NCBI RefSeq assembly: GCF_013415485.1
Contig: NZ_JACBXS010000002.1
Span: forward strand, 1-64,000
Direction: 5' to 3'
Length of the DNA: 64,000 nucleotides
Source: Rhabdonatronobacter sediminivivens
Lineage (GTDB): Bacteria > Pseudomonadota > Alphaproteobacteria > Rhodobacterales > Rhodobacteraceae
Shown here: piece by piece, positions 17,543 through 27,255 of the stretch
Layout: each line of letters opens with the position of its first letter
Numbering within the stretch: the stretch's first letter is position 1
Notes under the pieces: model-generated
What the model saw: only the letters and a program-made list of their open reading frames with translations
Told to the model about the DNA's origin: nothing
Databases searched by the model: none
Made by a program: the position numbers and the translations under genes

Positions 17543-18571
17543 CTAGGACAGGGCTGCGCGGTCGCGCAGATCGCCGCGCGTGGCATGGAATTGCAGCGCC
17601 ACAAGGGTCACGATCGCCAGAAGCGCCAGGATCACCCCCAGATGAATGCCGATGGCCGGGCTTTCCATGGCCCCCAGTTGCGCAAGCGCAAACCACAGCC
17701 CCAGCACGACCACCGGCACCGCCAGCCAGCGCGGGGCAAACAGGGGGCGCGGATAGACCATGAACAGCCCGATCATCCCCATGCCAAAGACAAAGGCGCC
17801 CAGTTGGTTGAGCGCCGAGAGTGTCTGAAACACCCCTCCCGGCAGGGCCAGTTCCCGCGTTGAATACACCGCGGCCGCAAAGGCCGAGACCATCAGCCCC
17901 AGGCCGCTGAACGCAAGGCAGCGCGTTGCCCATTCGGCCCTGCGCAAGGCCCATATCCAGACACCGATCCATACCCCGCCCAGCCCCACAGCAATCTGCA
18001 GCCAGAAGGCGAAGGGCAGGCTGGTGACGGGGCGATTGGGCGCGGGCAGAAGGGTCTCGGACCGGCTGCCCCCGGGAAGCTGGACCTCCAGCGTGACCGG
18101 GCCCGCGCGCAGCATTCCCGCGATCATGTCCTGGCGGGCAAAGAAGGCGTGCATGGCGGCGTAGCTGTCCAGGGCATCGGGTTCCTCGATCAGGTCGGCG
18201 GGCGACAGCGCGAAAGTCTCGCCCTGGGCACCGGTCAGCGAGACAAGCGTCCCGATACCGGCCGCCACCGCGATGCCCGGCCGTTCGGCTGCGGGGCTTG
18301 CAGGGATCACCGCGTCGATCCGGATGCCTTCGGACAGTCCGGGCGCCGCGTTCGGAGCCGCAGCCGCAAGGCGCAATCCCAGAAAGCGCTGATCCACGGC
18401 CAGCCACAGGGTCAGGGCGGCAAGGCCAAGGCTGACCGCGACAGGGATGAAGATATGAACGACCGGCGGAATGCGTACTGGCAATGGAGCGACACCCGGT
18501 TCGGACAGGCGGTTCTGCGAAAGGGAAACAGGCAGTCGGAAACAGACCGAGTTTACCCGCCCCTTGAACAT
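17543..18571 (-). CDS. N-terminal half of the split sensor kinase (periplasmic sensor and TM helices)
   Basis: About 342 residues ending at the amber codon. An N-terminal transmembrane helix (VVHIFIPVAVSLGLAALTLWLAV) is followed by a periplasmic segment of about 130 residues. That segment has PDZ-like character (GIRIDAVIPASPAAERPGIAVAAGIGTLV in two parts) and a SPADLIEEPDALDSYAAMHAFFARQ stretch. Then come at least five hydrophobic helices (FAFWLQIAVGLGGVWIGVWI, CLAFSGLGLMVSAFAAAVY, LGAFVFGMGMIGLFMVY and others). It lacks any kinase part. The start is uncertain: ATG at 18571 gives MFKGRVNSVC, and a later start close to VRIPPVVHIF is possible. Confidence 0.6.
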   Translation of the reverse strand: MFKGRVNSVCFRLPVSLSQNRLSEPGVAPLPVRIPPVVHIFIPVAVSLGLAALTLWLAVDQRFLGLRLAAAAPNAAPGLSEGIRIDAVIPASPAAERPGIAVAAGIGTLVSLTGAQGETFALSPADLIEEPDALDSYAAMHAFFARQDMIAGMLRAGPVTLEVQLPGGSRSETLLPAPNRPVTSLPFAFWLQIAVGLGGVWIGVWIWALRRAEWATRCLAFSGLGLMVSAFAAAVYSTRELALPGGVFQTLSALNQLGAFVFGMGMIGLFMVYPRPLFAPRWLAVPVVVLGLWFALAQLGAMESPAIGIHLGVILALLAIVTLVALQFHATRGDLRDRAALS

Positions 18572-18713
18572 TATCAATCAGGGAAAGCGGCCTTGGCCCC
18601 CCCTGTTCAGGGGGGTGACGCTGCGGGTGGCGTTCGTAACCTCAACGCGGCGAGGAGAGGGGTCCGGCGGGCCGTCTTGCCCCTTGCTGATCGGACATAT
18701 CCCGGAGGAAAAT

Positions 18714-19388
18714 ATGGACAAGCGGGTTCCCTTGCTGCGCAGGCTCTTGGTGATTTCGGCGACTGCCGCCCTGGCGGGCTGCCTTGGCAGCAACAGCGGC
18801 GGCGGCGGTGGCGGCGGCGGTGGAGGTGGAGGCGGAACCATCGGCGCGCATGATGCCCGGTTTGACGAGATCGCGGCCATGATGCCGACCACCGACATGC
18901 CCACAAGTGGGAGCGCCAGCTACGCAGGGTCGGTCAAGACCATCCTGAACGAGGGCAGCACACCCATCGGCACCTTGCTGGGCGATATCGAGTTGCAGCT
19001 TGATTTCGGCCAGGCTTTTGCAGATGCGACCTCGCAGAGCGTGACCGGGCGGGTGCATAACATCCGCGGAACGGTCGGGGATGATGATGTGACCTATGAA
19101 GGAGAGCTGACCACGGCCGCAGCACTGGACAATGGCGTGCCAAGCACCATGGCCATCAACCAGATGGCCGTCGCGGGAACGACAGTGACAACCGGCGCGA
19201 TCCAGTCGAATTTCGGCGGTGAGCTGACATTGGGCGAAGAAACCGGCCAGGCCAACCTCTTGCTTGGCGGCGCCTTTTCCGGCCCCGGCGGGCAGGCGGC
19301 TTCGGGGGCGGCGGGCGGCACCCTGTGGCGGCCCGGCGGGTTGTCCGACTACACGGTGGGCGGCAACTGGTATATCGAACAGGAGTGA
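18714..19388 (+). CDS. Poly-glycine lipoprotein with transferrin-binding-protein-like beta-barrel domain
   Basis: 224 residues. The signal peptide MDKRVPLLRRLLVISATAALAGC ends in a lipobox with lipidated Cys23. A tract of 13 consecutive glycines (residues 29-41) forms a flexible tether. The rest is a single beta-rich domain (GRVHNIRGTVGDDDVTYEGEL, GAIQSNFGGELTLGEETGQ, LLLGGAFSGPGGQAASGAAGG, YTVGGNWYIEQE). It resembles the eight-stranded barrel of TbpB-like surface lipoproteins, in which an alternating strand pattern ends in GGxF and Y...G. Ligand unknown. GGAGG (18703-18707) gives a strong ribosome-binding site. It is divergent from the kinase gene. No Slam-type exporter gene could be recognised next to it. 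Confidence 0.75.
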   Translation: MDKRVPLLRRLLVISATAALAGCLGSNSGGGGGGGGGGGGGTIGAHDARFDEIAAMMPTTDMPTSGSASYAGSVKTILNEGSTPIGTLLGDIELQLDFGQAFADATSQSVTGRVHNIRGTVGDDDVTYEGELTTAAALDNGVPSTMAINQMAVAGTTVTTGAIQSNFGGELTLGEETGQANLLLGGAFSGPGGQAASGAAGGTLWRPGGLSDYTVGGNWYIEQE

Positions 19389-20039
19389 TCAGCGCCGGAC
19401 CGACGCAGCGGATCAGTGGGTTCGGGCTGCCCATCCTGTGGACGGCAGCCCGCACCAGTCCGGCTCTGTGCCATTGGCTGAGCCTTGCAAGGCCGCTTGC
19501 CCTGACCGCGCTCAGGCATCAGGTGGTGGCCCATCCGAACGCCCCTTCGGCAGATATCCGGTTCGCCGCCACCCTGTTGTACTCCGGGACGGCGGACCCG
19601 GCGCGCAGTCACCTGCTGCGCGCGGCCAAGGATCACGGCGCGGTCCGGTCACACAGGCTGGCTGAGTTTTGCGGCCCCGCCGGAAACTAACCCTGCCCAA
19701 CCCACCGAAAGCGATTCACTCCAGACCGGTGATCTGCCCTTTCGGACCCATGTTGCCTGCGCAAGTTGTTCCCTGGGCCGCCATCGGACCCGCCGTTGAA
19801 GCGAACGCAACCTGGCTTCTGTCAGCGATCTGAAAGACGCAGCCCGCGGCGCTGGTCACCTCTGCGTGGTGGTGAAGAGCGCTCCAGGGCCTGTCAGGAT
19901 TGCGGCCCGGCCCCGGACGCGGTCGCCCTCAACTTTCCCGTGACGTCACTTCGAAGCCCTTCGCAAACGCGACTTCGGCACCGGGTGCGTCACCAACACC
20001 CTGACGCCACAGGATTTTCTTCGGCTCATATAGGGGGAA
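19389..20039. other. Gap of about 650 bases with no convincing gene
   Basis: Several open frames exist, the longest plus-strand one ending at 19690 (overlapping the lipoprotein 3' end) and another at 19766-20137 that runs through the antisense tRNA. Their translations are rich in Arg, Pro, His and Cys with no domain I recognise. One stretch (ADIRFAATLLYSGTADPARS, about 19550-19610) is protein-like and could be debris of a gene once partnered with the lipoprotein, but the evidence is thin. No hairpin with T-tract was seen. Confidence 0.4.
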
Positions 20040-20114
20040 TGGTGCTGCGAGAGAGGATCGAACTCTCGGCCTCACCCTTACCAAGGGTGTGCTCTACCAC
20101 TGAGCTACCGCAGC
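20040..20114 (-). tRNA. tRNA-Thr (GGU anticodon)
   Basis: 75 nt on the minus strand with encoded CCA. Acceptor GCTGCGG/TCGCAGC (one G-T pair); D arm GCTC/GAGC. The anticodon stem CACCC/GGGTG has loop TTGGTAA, giving anticodon GGT, which reads ACC/ACU threonine codons. The T arm is GAGAG-TTCGATC-CTCTC. The structure folds by hand without mismatches in D, anticodon or T stems. Confidence 0.95.
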
Positions 20115-20130
20115 ATCTGCTTCGGCGGGG

Positions 20131-20159
20131 TGATTAGTCGGATTTGCTGCGGCGTGCAA
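20131..20159 (-). promoter_or_regulatory. Promoter of tRNA-Thr
   Basis: On the minus strand, TTGCAC (complement of 20154-20159) and TAATCA (complement of 20131-20136) are separated by 17 bases, 16 bases upstream of the mature tRNA 5' end. This is a good match to consensus in position and sequence. Confidence 0.5.
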
Positions 20160-20203
20160 GGGCAATCTGGACGGTTTATGTCAGTTGCGCTACCAAGCTT
20201 GCC

Positions 20204-20377
20204 ATGAAAAGACCGCCACAGGAAAAAACGGCCGCCGGGCCCCGCACGGATCCGCGCAAGGACCGTCTGAAAGCCGCGCTGAAGGCGAATATCGCCCGGC
20301 GCAAGGCGCAGGCGGCGGCGCGGCGCGGGGCAGGGGCGGACCGGGACGGCGATACAGGCAGCGACAGCGAAGAGTAG
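20204..20377 (+). CDS. Small basic hypothetical protein upstream of murA
   Basis: 57 residues, MKRPPQEKTAAGPR at the start. It is mostly one charged helix rich in Lys, Arg and Ala (KDRLKAALKANIARRKAQAA) with an acidic tail (DTGSDSEE). No domain is recognised. Similar short basic proteins sit directly before murA in other Rhodobacteraceae, which supports it being real. The stop is nine bases before the murA ATG and its end supplies part of the murA ribosome-binding site (TAGGAAG), so the two are probably co-transcribed. It could bind nucleic acid or simply be a structural small protein. Confidence 0.6.
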   Translation: MKRPPQEKTAAGPRTDPRKDRLKAALKANIARRKAQAAARRGAGADRDGDTGSDSEE

Positions 20378-20386
20378 GAAGCGCCC

Positions 20387-21652
20387 ATGGATTCGATCAT
20401 CGTTACCGGAAATGGGCCCTTGCACGGCGAGATTCCAATTGCCGGGGCCAAGAACGCCTGCCTGGCGCTGATGCCGGCGACCCTGCTGAGCGAGGAGCCG
20501 CTGACGCTGACCAACGCGCCGCGGCTGTCGGATATCCGCACCATGACCGCGCTGCTCGAATCACTGGGGGCGGAGGTGGCGCCGCTGCAGGGCGGGCAGG
20601 TGCTGGCGCTGTCCAGCCATGCCATCGACAACCACCGCGCGGATTATGAGATCGTGCGCAAGATGCGCGCCTCGATCCTGGTGCTGGGGCCGATGCTGGC
20701 GCGGGACGGGCAGGCGGTGGTCTCGCTGCCCGGGGGCTGTGCGATTGGCGCGCGCCCCGTGGACCTGCATCTGCGCGCGCTGGAGGCGATGGGCGCCGAG
20801 CTGGACCTGCGCGATGGCTATGTCCATGCCCGCGCGCCCGGGGGGCTGAAGGGGGCCACGTTTGAATTTCCAATCGTCTCGGTCGGTGCCACCGAAAACG
20901 CCCTGATGGCGGCGACGCTGGCGCGCGGGACCACCGTGCTGAAGAACGCCGCGCGCGAGCCCGAGATTGTGGACCTGGCGCAATGCCTGCGCCGCATGGG
21001 TGCGCAGATCGAGGGCGAGGGCACCTCCACCATCACCGTTCAGGGCGTCGATCGGCTTGGCGGGGCCACGCATCCGGTGGTGGCGGATCGGATCGAACTG
21101 GGCACCTACATGCTGGCCCCGGCGATTGCGGGCGGATCTGTCGAATGTATCGGCGGGCGGATGGATCTGGTGGCGGCCTTTGCCGAAAAGCTGCGTGAAA
21201 CGGGGGTCGAGGTGGAGCAGACCGAACGCGGGTTGCGGGTCAGCCGCACGGGCGACCGGGTGCGCGCGGCGAATGTGGTGACCGAGCCCTTTCCCGGCTT
21301 TCCCACCGATCTGCAGGCGCAGTTCATGGCGCTGATGTGCATTGCTGACGGGACTGCGGTGCTGGAAGAGCGGATTTTCGAAAACCGCTTCATGCATGCG
21401 CCAGAGCTGTTGCGCATGGGGGCGCAGATCGATGTCCATGGCGGCACCGCCACGGTGACGGGTGTGGAGCGGCTGCGCGGGGCGCCGGTGATGGCGACGG
21501 ATCTGCGGGCCTCGGTCTCTCTGATCCTGGCGGGGCTGGCGGCCGAGGGCGAGACCGTGCTCAGCCGTGTCTATCATCTTGACCGCGGGTATGAGAGCGT
21601 CGAGTCCAAGCTGGGCGCCTGTGGCGCGCGGATCGAACGGGTGAAGGGTTGA
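20387..21652 (+). CDS. murA: UDP-N-acetylglucosamine 1-carboxyvinyltransferase
   Basis: 421 residues. MurA adds enolpyruvate from PEP to UDP-GlcNAc, the first committed step of peptidoglycan synthesis. Lys22/Asn23 are in [14 protein letters not shown]. The active-site loop [18 protein letters not shown] carries Cys118, the residue modified by fosfomycin. [14 protein letters not shown] and [17 protein letters not shown] are other EPSP-synthase-fold landmarks. Having Cys rather than Asp in the loop predicts the usual fosfomycin-sensitive form of the active site. Confidence 0.97.
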   Translation: MDSIIVTGNGPLHGEIPIAGAKNACLALMPATLLSEEPLTLTNAPRLSDIRTMTALLESLGAEVAPLQGGQVLALSSHAIDNHRADYEIVRKMRASILVLGPMLARDGQAVVSLPGGCAIGARPVDLHLRALEAMGAELDLRDGYVHARAPGGLKGATFEFPIVSVGATENALMAATLARGTTVLKNAAREPEIVDLAQCLRRMGAQIEGEGTSTITVQGVDRLGGATHPVVADRIELGTYMLAPAIAGGSVECIGGRMDLVAAFAEKLRETGVEVEQTERGLRVSRTGDRVRAANVVTEPFPGFPTDLQAQFMALMCIADGTAVLEERIFENRFMHAPELLRMGAQIDVHGGTATVTGVERLRGAPVMATDLRASVSLILAGLAAEGETVLSRVYHLDRGYESVESKLGACGARIERVKG

Positions 21653-21656
21653 CGCC

Positions 21657-22136
21657 ATGGCAGATGCGCGTTTCGAGGATACGAACGAGGCCCCGCTGCG
21701 CCTGCGCGCGCAGGATGCCGAGGATCTGAAGGTCATGGCGGCGCTGTTGCAGGACGCGGTCTTTCCGGTCACGGAAATGACCTATGACCGCCGCCGCCGC
21801 CGCTTCGCGCTGCTGGTCAACCGCTTCCGGTGGGAGCATGACGCCCGCCCGCCCGAACGGGTGCAAAGCCTGCTGATCGTCAACGATGTGCTGGCTGCGG
21901 CCACGCAGGGCGTGGATCGCGCCGAATCCGATCTGGTCCTGTCGCTTCTGTCGCTGGAGTTCACGCCGGGCGAGGATGGCGCGGGCACGCTGGATCTGGT
22001 GCTGGCCGGGGATGGCGGCGTGCGGTTGTCGGTGGAATGTGTGGATCTGGCCTTGCGCGATGTGACACGGCCCTATGTTGCGCCTTCGGGGCGGGTGCCG
22101 TCGCATCCGCAGGACAGCGCCGACGGAGAAAGCTGA
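21657..22136 (+). CDS. DUF2948 family protein
   Basis: 159 residues. It starts LRLRAQDAEDLKVMAALLQDAVFPVTEM and continues YDRRRRRFALLVNRFRWE; both are the conserved DUF2948 blocks. No signal peptide or membrane helix. The family is restricted to alphaproteobacteria, is typically found next to murA and hisD, and has no established function. It starts four bases after murA, and its TGA directly abuts the hisD ATG, so all three are one transcript. Confidence 0.88.
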   Translation: MADARFEDTNEAPLRLRAQDAEDLKVMAALLQDAVFPVTEMTYDRRRRRFALLVNRFRWEHDARPPERVQSLLIVNDVLAAATQGVDRAESDLVLSLLSLEFTPGEDGAGTLDLVLAGDGGVRLSVECVDLALRDVTRPYVAPSGRVPSHPQDSADGES

Positions 22137-23444
22137 ATGCCCGTATTCCTCAACGCCGCGGACCCCGGCTTCTCGGCCGAATTCGCGGCACTGCTGGGCG
22201 CCAAGCGCGAAGATGCGCCCGATGTGGATGACACGGTGGCGGCCATCATCGCCGATGTGCGCACCCGTGGCGATGCCGCATTGATTGAGCTGACCGCCCG
22301 ATTCGACCGTCTGGAACTGACCGCCGAATCCCTGGCCTTTAGCGCCGCCGAGATAGACGCCCACTGTGCCCGGGTCTGTGCCGAAGACCGCGCCGCGCTG
22401 GAACTGGCGGCCGAGCGTATCCGCGCCTATCACACCCGCCAGATGCCCGAAGATGCCCGCTGGACAGATGCCAGCGGCGCCGATCTTGGCTGGCGCTGGT
22501 CGGCGGTGGGGGCGGCGGGGCTTTATGTGCCCGGCGGGCTGGCGAGCTATCCGTCCTCGGTCCTGATGAACGCGATCCCGGCGCGGGTTGCCGGGGTGGA
22601 GCGGCTGGTGATCGCCTGCCCAACGCCTGACGGTGTGGTGAACCCGCTGGTACTGCTGGCCGCAAGGCTGTCGGGCGTGGACACCGTCTATCGCATCGGC
22701 GGCGCGCAGGCGATTGCGGCGCTGGCCTATGGCACTGAAACCATCGCCCCGGTGGACAAGATCACCGGGCCGGGCAACGCCTATGTGGCAGCCGCCAAGC
22801 GCCGCGTCTTTGGCCGCGTCGGCATCGACATGATTGCCGGGCCGTCCGAGATTCTGGTGATCGCCGATGCCGACAATGACCCGGACTGGATCGCACTGGA
22901 CCTGCTCTCTCAGGCCGAACATGACGAAAGCGCGCAGGCGCTGCTGATCACCACCGATGCAGCCTTCGGGCAAAGGGTCGCGCAGGCGGTGGACCGGCGC
23001 CTGGAAACGCTGGAGCGCCGCGCCATCGCGGGCGCAAGCTGGCGCGATTTCGGCGCCGTGATCGTGGTGGAAACTCTGGATCAGGCGGCGGAACTGTCAG
23101 ACCGGATCGCGCCCGAACATCTGGAACTCTGCGTCGCCGACCCTGAGGCGCTGCTGACCCGCATCCGCCACGCCGGCGCCGTCTTCATGGGCGCCTGGAC
23201 GCCCGAGGCCGTGGGCGACTATATCGGCGGGCCCAATCATGTGCTGCCCACGGCGCGCTCGGCCCGTTTCTCCAGCGGGCTGTCGGTGCTGGATTTCCTC
23301 AAGCGCACCACCATCGCGCGCATGACCCCCCAGGCGCTGGCCGAGATCGGCCCGGCGGGCGAACGGCTGGCGCAATCCGAAAGCCTCGAGGCGCACGGGC
23401 TGAGCATCCGCGCCCGCCTGGACCGCCTGAACCGGCGCGGCTGA
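22137..23444 (+). CDS. hisD: Histidinol dehydrogenase
   Basis: 435 residues. It carries out the last two NAD-dependent oxidations of histidine synthesis (histidinol to histidine). Landmarks: RWTDASGADLGWRWSAVGAA, GLYVPGGLASYPSSVLMN, DTVYRIGGAQAIAALAYG, DKITGPGNAYVAAAKRRVFG, DMIAGPSEILVIADADND, LLSQAEHDESAQALLIT and GPNHVLPTARSARFSSGLS. The zinc-site residues (Gln/His of SQAEHD, Asp and the C-terminal His of LEAHGLSIRARLDRL) are all present. It is followed by a 190-base gap carrying the nuo promoter region. Confidence 0.97.
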   Translation: MPVFLNAADPGFSAEFAALLGAKREDAPDVDDTVAAIIADVRTRGDAALIELTARFDRLELTAESLAFSAAEIDAHCARVCAEDRAALELAAERIRAYHTRQMPEDARWTDASGADLGWRWSAVGAAGLYVPGGLASYPSSVLMNAIPARVAGVERLVIACPTPDGVVNPLVLLAARLSGVDTVYRIGGAQAIAALAYGTETIAPVDKITGPGNAYVAAAKRRVFGRVGIDMIAGPSEILVIADADNDPDWIALDLLSQAEHDESAQALLITTDAAFGQRVAQAVDRRLETLERRAIAGASWRDFGAVIVVETLDQAAELSDRIAPEHLELCVADPEALLTRIRHAGAVFMGAWTPEAVGDYIGGPNHVLPTARSARFSSGLSVLDFLKRTTIARMTPQALAEIGPAGERLAQSESLEAHGLSIRARLDRLNRRG

Positions 23445-23499
23445 GCGCCGCAGGCGGCGCGCGCCCTGCTCTGGGGTGCGGGATTTTCTTGCAAGTCTC

Positions 23500-23582
23500 T
23501 GGTATACCTAATACCGTCCGCGCGAAGTGATTGCGATTTCGGCCCGGTGCGAGTTGACCGCAGGTATGGGGAAGAGTAGATC
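23500..23582 (+). promoter_or_regulatory. nuo operon promoter region (two candidate promoters)
   Basis: Candidate 1 is an extended -10: TG at 23500-23501 before TATACC (23503-23508), inside a 5-bp inverted repeat GGTAT-N5-ATACC (23501-23515) that could be an operator. Candidate 2 is TTGACC (23554-23559) and TAGATC (23577-23582) with a 17-base spacer, about 50 bases before the nuoA start. The region is AT-richer than its surroundings. Which one is used cannot be decided from sequence. Confidence 0.42.
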
Positions 23583-23634
23583 ATCTTCAAGCCAACCGAA
23601 GCCGCACTGCGGCAACGCGCCAGAGGAGCCCGAC

Positions 23635-24524
<890 letters not shown>

Positions 24525-24536
24525 GGAGTGGATGGT

Positions 24537-25139
24537 ATGACCGAAGCCCTTTCGGAACTTTTCGCGCATATCGAGCAACGCCAGCCCGAGGCGATCCTGG
24601 ATCACGGTATCGCACTGGGCGAGCTGACCGTGACCATCGCGCCCGACCATCTGGTCCGCTTTGTTCAGTTTCTGCAGGTTGATGAAAACTGCAGGTTTTC
24701 TACGCTGGTGGACATAACCGCGGTCGATTACCCTGAACGGCGCACGCGCTTCGATGTGGTCTATCACTTCCTGTCCATGTATCGGAATCAGCGCATCCGG
24801 GTGAAGCTGGCAGTGGGTGAACAGGACATGGTGCCGTCGATCACCGATCTGCATCCCTCGGCCAACTGGTTCGAGCGTGAGGTGTTCGACATGTTCGGGA
24901 TCCTGTTTTCAGGCCACCCGGACCTGCGCCGCATCCTGACCGACTACGGGTTCCGCGGCTACCCGCTGCGCAAGGATTTTCCGACCACCGGCTATACCGA
25001 GGTGCGCTATGACGATGCCGCCAAGCGGGTGATCTATGAGCCCGTGAAGCTGGTGCAGGAATACCGGCAGTTCGATTTCATGTCTCCCTGGGAAGGCGCC
25101 GAGTATGTGCTCCCGGGGGATGAGAAGAAAGGGGCCTGA
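24537..25139 (+). CDS. nuoC: NADH-quinone oxidoreductase subunit C (30 kDa)
   Basis: 200 residues. The conserved 30-kDa signature is [19 protein letters not shown] followed by [19 protein letters not shown]. The protein is part of the peripheral arm near the quinone site, and is separate from NuoD here rather than fused. The ATG at 24537 ([11 protein letters not shown]) is preferred over a GTG nine bases upstream because AAGGAGTGG occupies that upstream GTG. Confidence 0.96.
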   Translation: MTEALSELFAHIEQRQPEAILDHGIALGELTVTIAPDHLVRFVQFLQVDENCRFSTLVDITAVDYPERRTRFDVVYHFLSMYRNQRIRVKLAVGEQDMVPSITDLHPSANWFEREVFDMFGILFSGHPDLRRILTDYGFRGYPLRKDFPTTGYTEVRYDDAAKRVIYEPVKLVQEYRQFDFMSPWEGAEYVLPGDEKKGA

Positions 25140-25142
25140 AGG

Positions 25143-26033
25143 GTGGCGCAACCGGCACTCATGTTCGGGATTGGTGCGACGCGGGCAGGGACAACCTGGC
25201 TCTACCGCTACCTGCGCGCCCATCCCCAGTGCCATTTGCGCGCGGTAAAGGAACTGCATTGGTTCAACACCCATGAAAGCGCGCGGTTCGACGGGCGTGT
25301 TGCAACCCTTGAGAAGGTGCGCGACCGGGTCGCCGATGACCTGTCCCGCGCGCAGGCCGGGGGGCGCGGGACTGTCGCGGCCCTGCAGACCCGCTTGCGC
25401 GACCATGACGCGCTGATCGAACTGACCCGCGCGCGCGCCGGTCACGATGCCTATCTGGACTGGATTTCCGCCGGGCAGGGCGCGGACACGCGGCTGGTGG
25501 GGGATATTACCCCGGCCTATGCGTTGCTGTCCGAAGCCTCTTTGCGGGTGATGCAGGGGTTGCGCCAGAGCGTGCGCTTCGTGCTGATCCTGCGTGACCC
25601 GCTGGAGCGGCTGTGGTCCAATATCCGCCAGAGCGTGGGCCGCAAGGCCGCCGATGCCGACACCCTGCGCCGCAAGTCCCTGCGCGCCCTGCGCCAGTAT
25701 CTGGCCGGAGAGAACGCCGCCATTGCCGCGCGCGCCGATTATCAGGGAATCCTGCAGCGGCTGGACCGGGCGCTGGACCCGCGCAACCTGCATCTGGAGT
25801 TCCATGAGCGGCTGTTCTCGGATGCCGCCATCCGGCGCCTGACCGGGTTTCTGGGGATCGACCACATGCCGGCGCCGCTGGAGCGCAGGGTGCATGCCGC
25901 CGCCCCGCTGACACTGGACCCTGATCTGGCCGCCGCCGCCCGCGCGCGGCTGGAACCGCAATACGCCTTCATGCGCAACCGTTTCGGCAGCGATCTTCCG
26001 CCGGAATGGGACTCGCACAAAACCGAGGTCTGA
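25143..26033 (+). CDS. PAPS-dependent sulfotransferase family protein inserted in the nuo operon
   Basis: 296 residues. The 5'-phosphosulfate-binding loop is at the very N-terminus: [17 protein letters not shown] (about residues 8-24). The 3'-phosphate-binding block is [19 protein letters not shown], with Arg and Ser as expected. An EFHERLF-type segment and a C-terminal helix follow. Acceptor unknown: relatives sulfate carbohydrates, lipids or peptides. It starts with GTG three bases after the nuoC stop; the next in-frame ATG (25161) would truncate the PAPS loop. nuoD begins four bases after its stop, so it is co-transcribed with complex I. No link to complex I function is known to me. Confidence 0.85.
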   Translation: MAQPALMFGIGATRAGTTWLYRYLRAHPQCHLRAVKELHWFNTHESARFDGRVATLEKVRDRVADDLSRAQAGGRGTVAALQTRLRDHDALIELTRARAGHDAYLDWISAGQGADTRLVGDITPAYALLSEASLRVMQGLRQSVRFVLILRDPLERLWSNIRQSVGRKAADADTLRRKSLRALRQYLAGENAAIAARADYQGILQRLDRALDPRNLHLEFHERLFSDAAIRRLTGFLGIDHMPAPLERRVHAAAPLTLDPDLAAAARARLEPQYAFMRNRFGSDLPPEWDSHKTEV

Positions 26034-26037
26034 GACG

Positions 26038-27255
26038 ATGGATGGAAGCCCCGCCACGGACACGCTGACGCAAGAGCAGAAGATCCGCAACTTCAATATC
26101 AACTTCGGCCCGCAACACCCTGCGGCGCATGGCGTTTTGCGTCTGGTGCTGGAGCTTGACGGCGAGATTGTGGAACGCTGCGATCCGCATATCGGGCTGC
26201 TGCATCGCGGCACCGAGAAGCTGATGGAAAGCCGCACCTATCTGCAGAACCTGCCCTATTTCGACCGGCTGGATTATGTGGCGCCGATGAACCAGGAACA
26301 CGCCTGGTGCCTGGCGATCGAGAAGCTGACAGGGGTTGAGGTGCCGCGCCGGGCCTCGCTGATCCGTGTGCTTTTCAGCGAGATCGGGCGCGTGCTGAAC
26401 CACCTGCTGAACGTCACCACGCAGGCCATGGATGTGGGGGCGCTGACGCCTCCGCTCTGGGGGTTCGAAGAGCGCGAGAAGCTGATGGTGTTCTATGAAC
26501 GCGCCTGCGGGGCGCGGCTCCATGCGGCCTATTTCCGTCCCGGGGGTGTCCATCAGGACCTTCCGCCCGAGCTGATCAATGATATCGAAACCTGGGCGCA
26601 TGAATTCCCCAGGGTCATCGATGACATCGACGCCCTGCTGACCGAAAATCGGATCTTCAAGCAGCGCAATGCCGATATCGGCGTGATCAACGAGCAGGAG
26701 ATTCTGGACTGGGGCTATTCGGGGGTGATGGTGCGCGGCTCGGGGCTGGCCTGGGATCTGCGGCGCGCGCAACCCTATGAATGCTATGATGAATTCGACT
26801 TCAAGATTCCGGTTGGCAAGAATGGCGATTGTTATGACCGCTACCTCTGCCGCATGGCCGAGATGCGCGAATCGACGAAGATCATCCACCAGTGCATCGC
26901 CAAGCTGCGCGCGCCCGAAGGGCAGGGCGATGTGCTGGCGCGGGGCAAGATCACGCCGCCGCCGCGGTCCGAGATGAAGACCTCGATGGAGGCGCTGATC
27001 CATCACTTCAAGCTCTATACCGAAGGGTTCCACGTCCCCGAAGGCGAAGTCTATGCCGCTGTCGAGGCCCCCAAGGGCGAGTTCGGCGTCTATCTGGTGG
27101 CCGATGGCACCAACCAGCCCTACCGCGCCAAGATCCGTGCGCCCGGCTATCTGCACCTGCAAAGCATGGATCATGTCTGCAAGGGGCACATGCTGGCCGA
27201 TGTGGCCGCAATCATCGGCACCATGGATGTCGTTTTTGGAGAGATTGACCGCTAA
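26038..27255 (+). CDS. nuoD: NADH-quinone oxidoreductase subunit D (49 kDa)
   Basis: 405 residues. It lines the quinone-binding cavity together with NuoB. The conserved start is [20 protein letters not shown]. Other landmarks are [52 protein letters not shown] and the C-terminal [17 protein letters not shown] followed by DVVFGEIDR. Quinone-site His and Tyr (HPAAHG and the region RLDYVAPM) are present. The stop TAA shares its last base with the nuoE ATG (TAATG). Confidence 0.97.
   Translation: MDGSPATDTLTQEQKIRNFNINFGPQHPAAHGVLRLVLELDGEIVERCDPHIGLLHRGTEKLMESRTYLQNLPYFDRLDYVAPMNQEHAWCLAIEKLTGVEVPRRASLIRVLFSEIGRVLNHLLNVTTQAMDVGALTPPLWGFEEREKLMVFYERACGARLHAAYFRPGGVHQDLPPELINDIETWAHEFPRVIDDIDALLTENRIFKQRNADIGVINEQEILDWGYSGVMVRGSGLAWDLRRAQPYECYDEFDFKIPVGKNGDCYDRYLCRMAEMRESTKIIHQCIAKLRAPEGQGDVLARGKITPPPRSEMKTSMEALIHHFKLYTEGFHVPEGEVYAAVEAPKGEFGVYLVADGTNQPYRAKIRAPGYLHLQSMDHVCKGHMLADVAAIIGTMDVVFGEIDR

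Larger units (their letters stand above)
16286..18571 (-). pseudogene. Sensor histidine kinase gene split by an in-frame TAG
   Basis: The two open segments 18571-17546 and 17542-16286 are in the same frame and are separated only by one TAG codon (17543-17545, complement). Read through the stop, they give one protein of about 761 residues with sensor, membrane and kinase parts in the right order. The sequence around the stop reads RDRAALS-stop-LGLAVLVGSGAFVV, in the middle of a run of transmembrane helices. At this place I would expect a Trp (TGG), so a single G-to-A change explains it. No shift of frame is needed. It is either a recent nonsense pseudogene, two separately translated halves, a readthrough case or a sequencing error. 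The two halves are described separately. Confidence 0.75.

Noticed and set aside
19766..20137. 123-codon frame overlapping tRNA-Thr on the opposite strand
   Set aside because: It runs through the tRNA and has no protein-like character.
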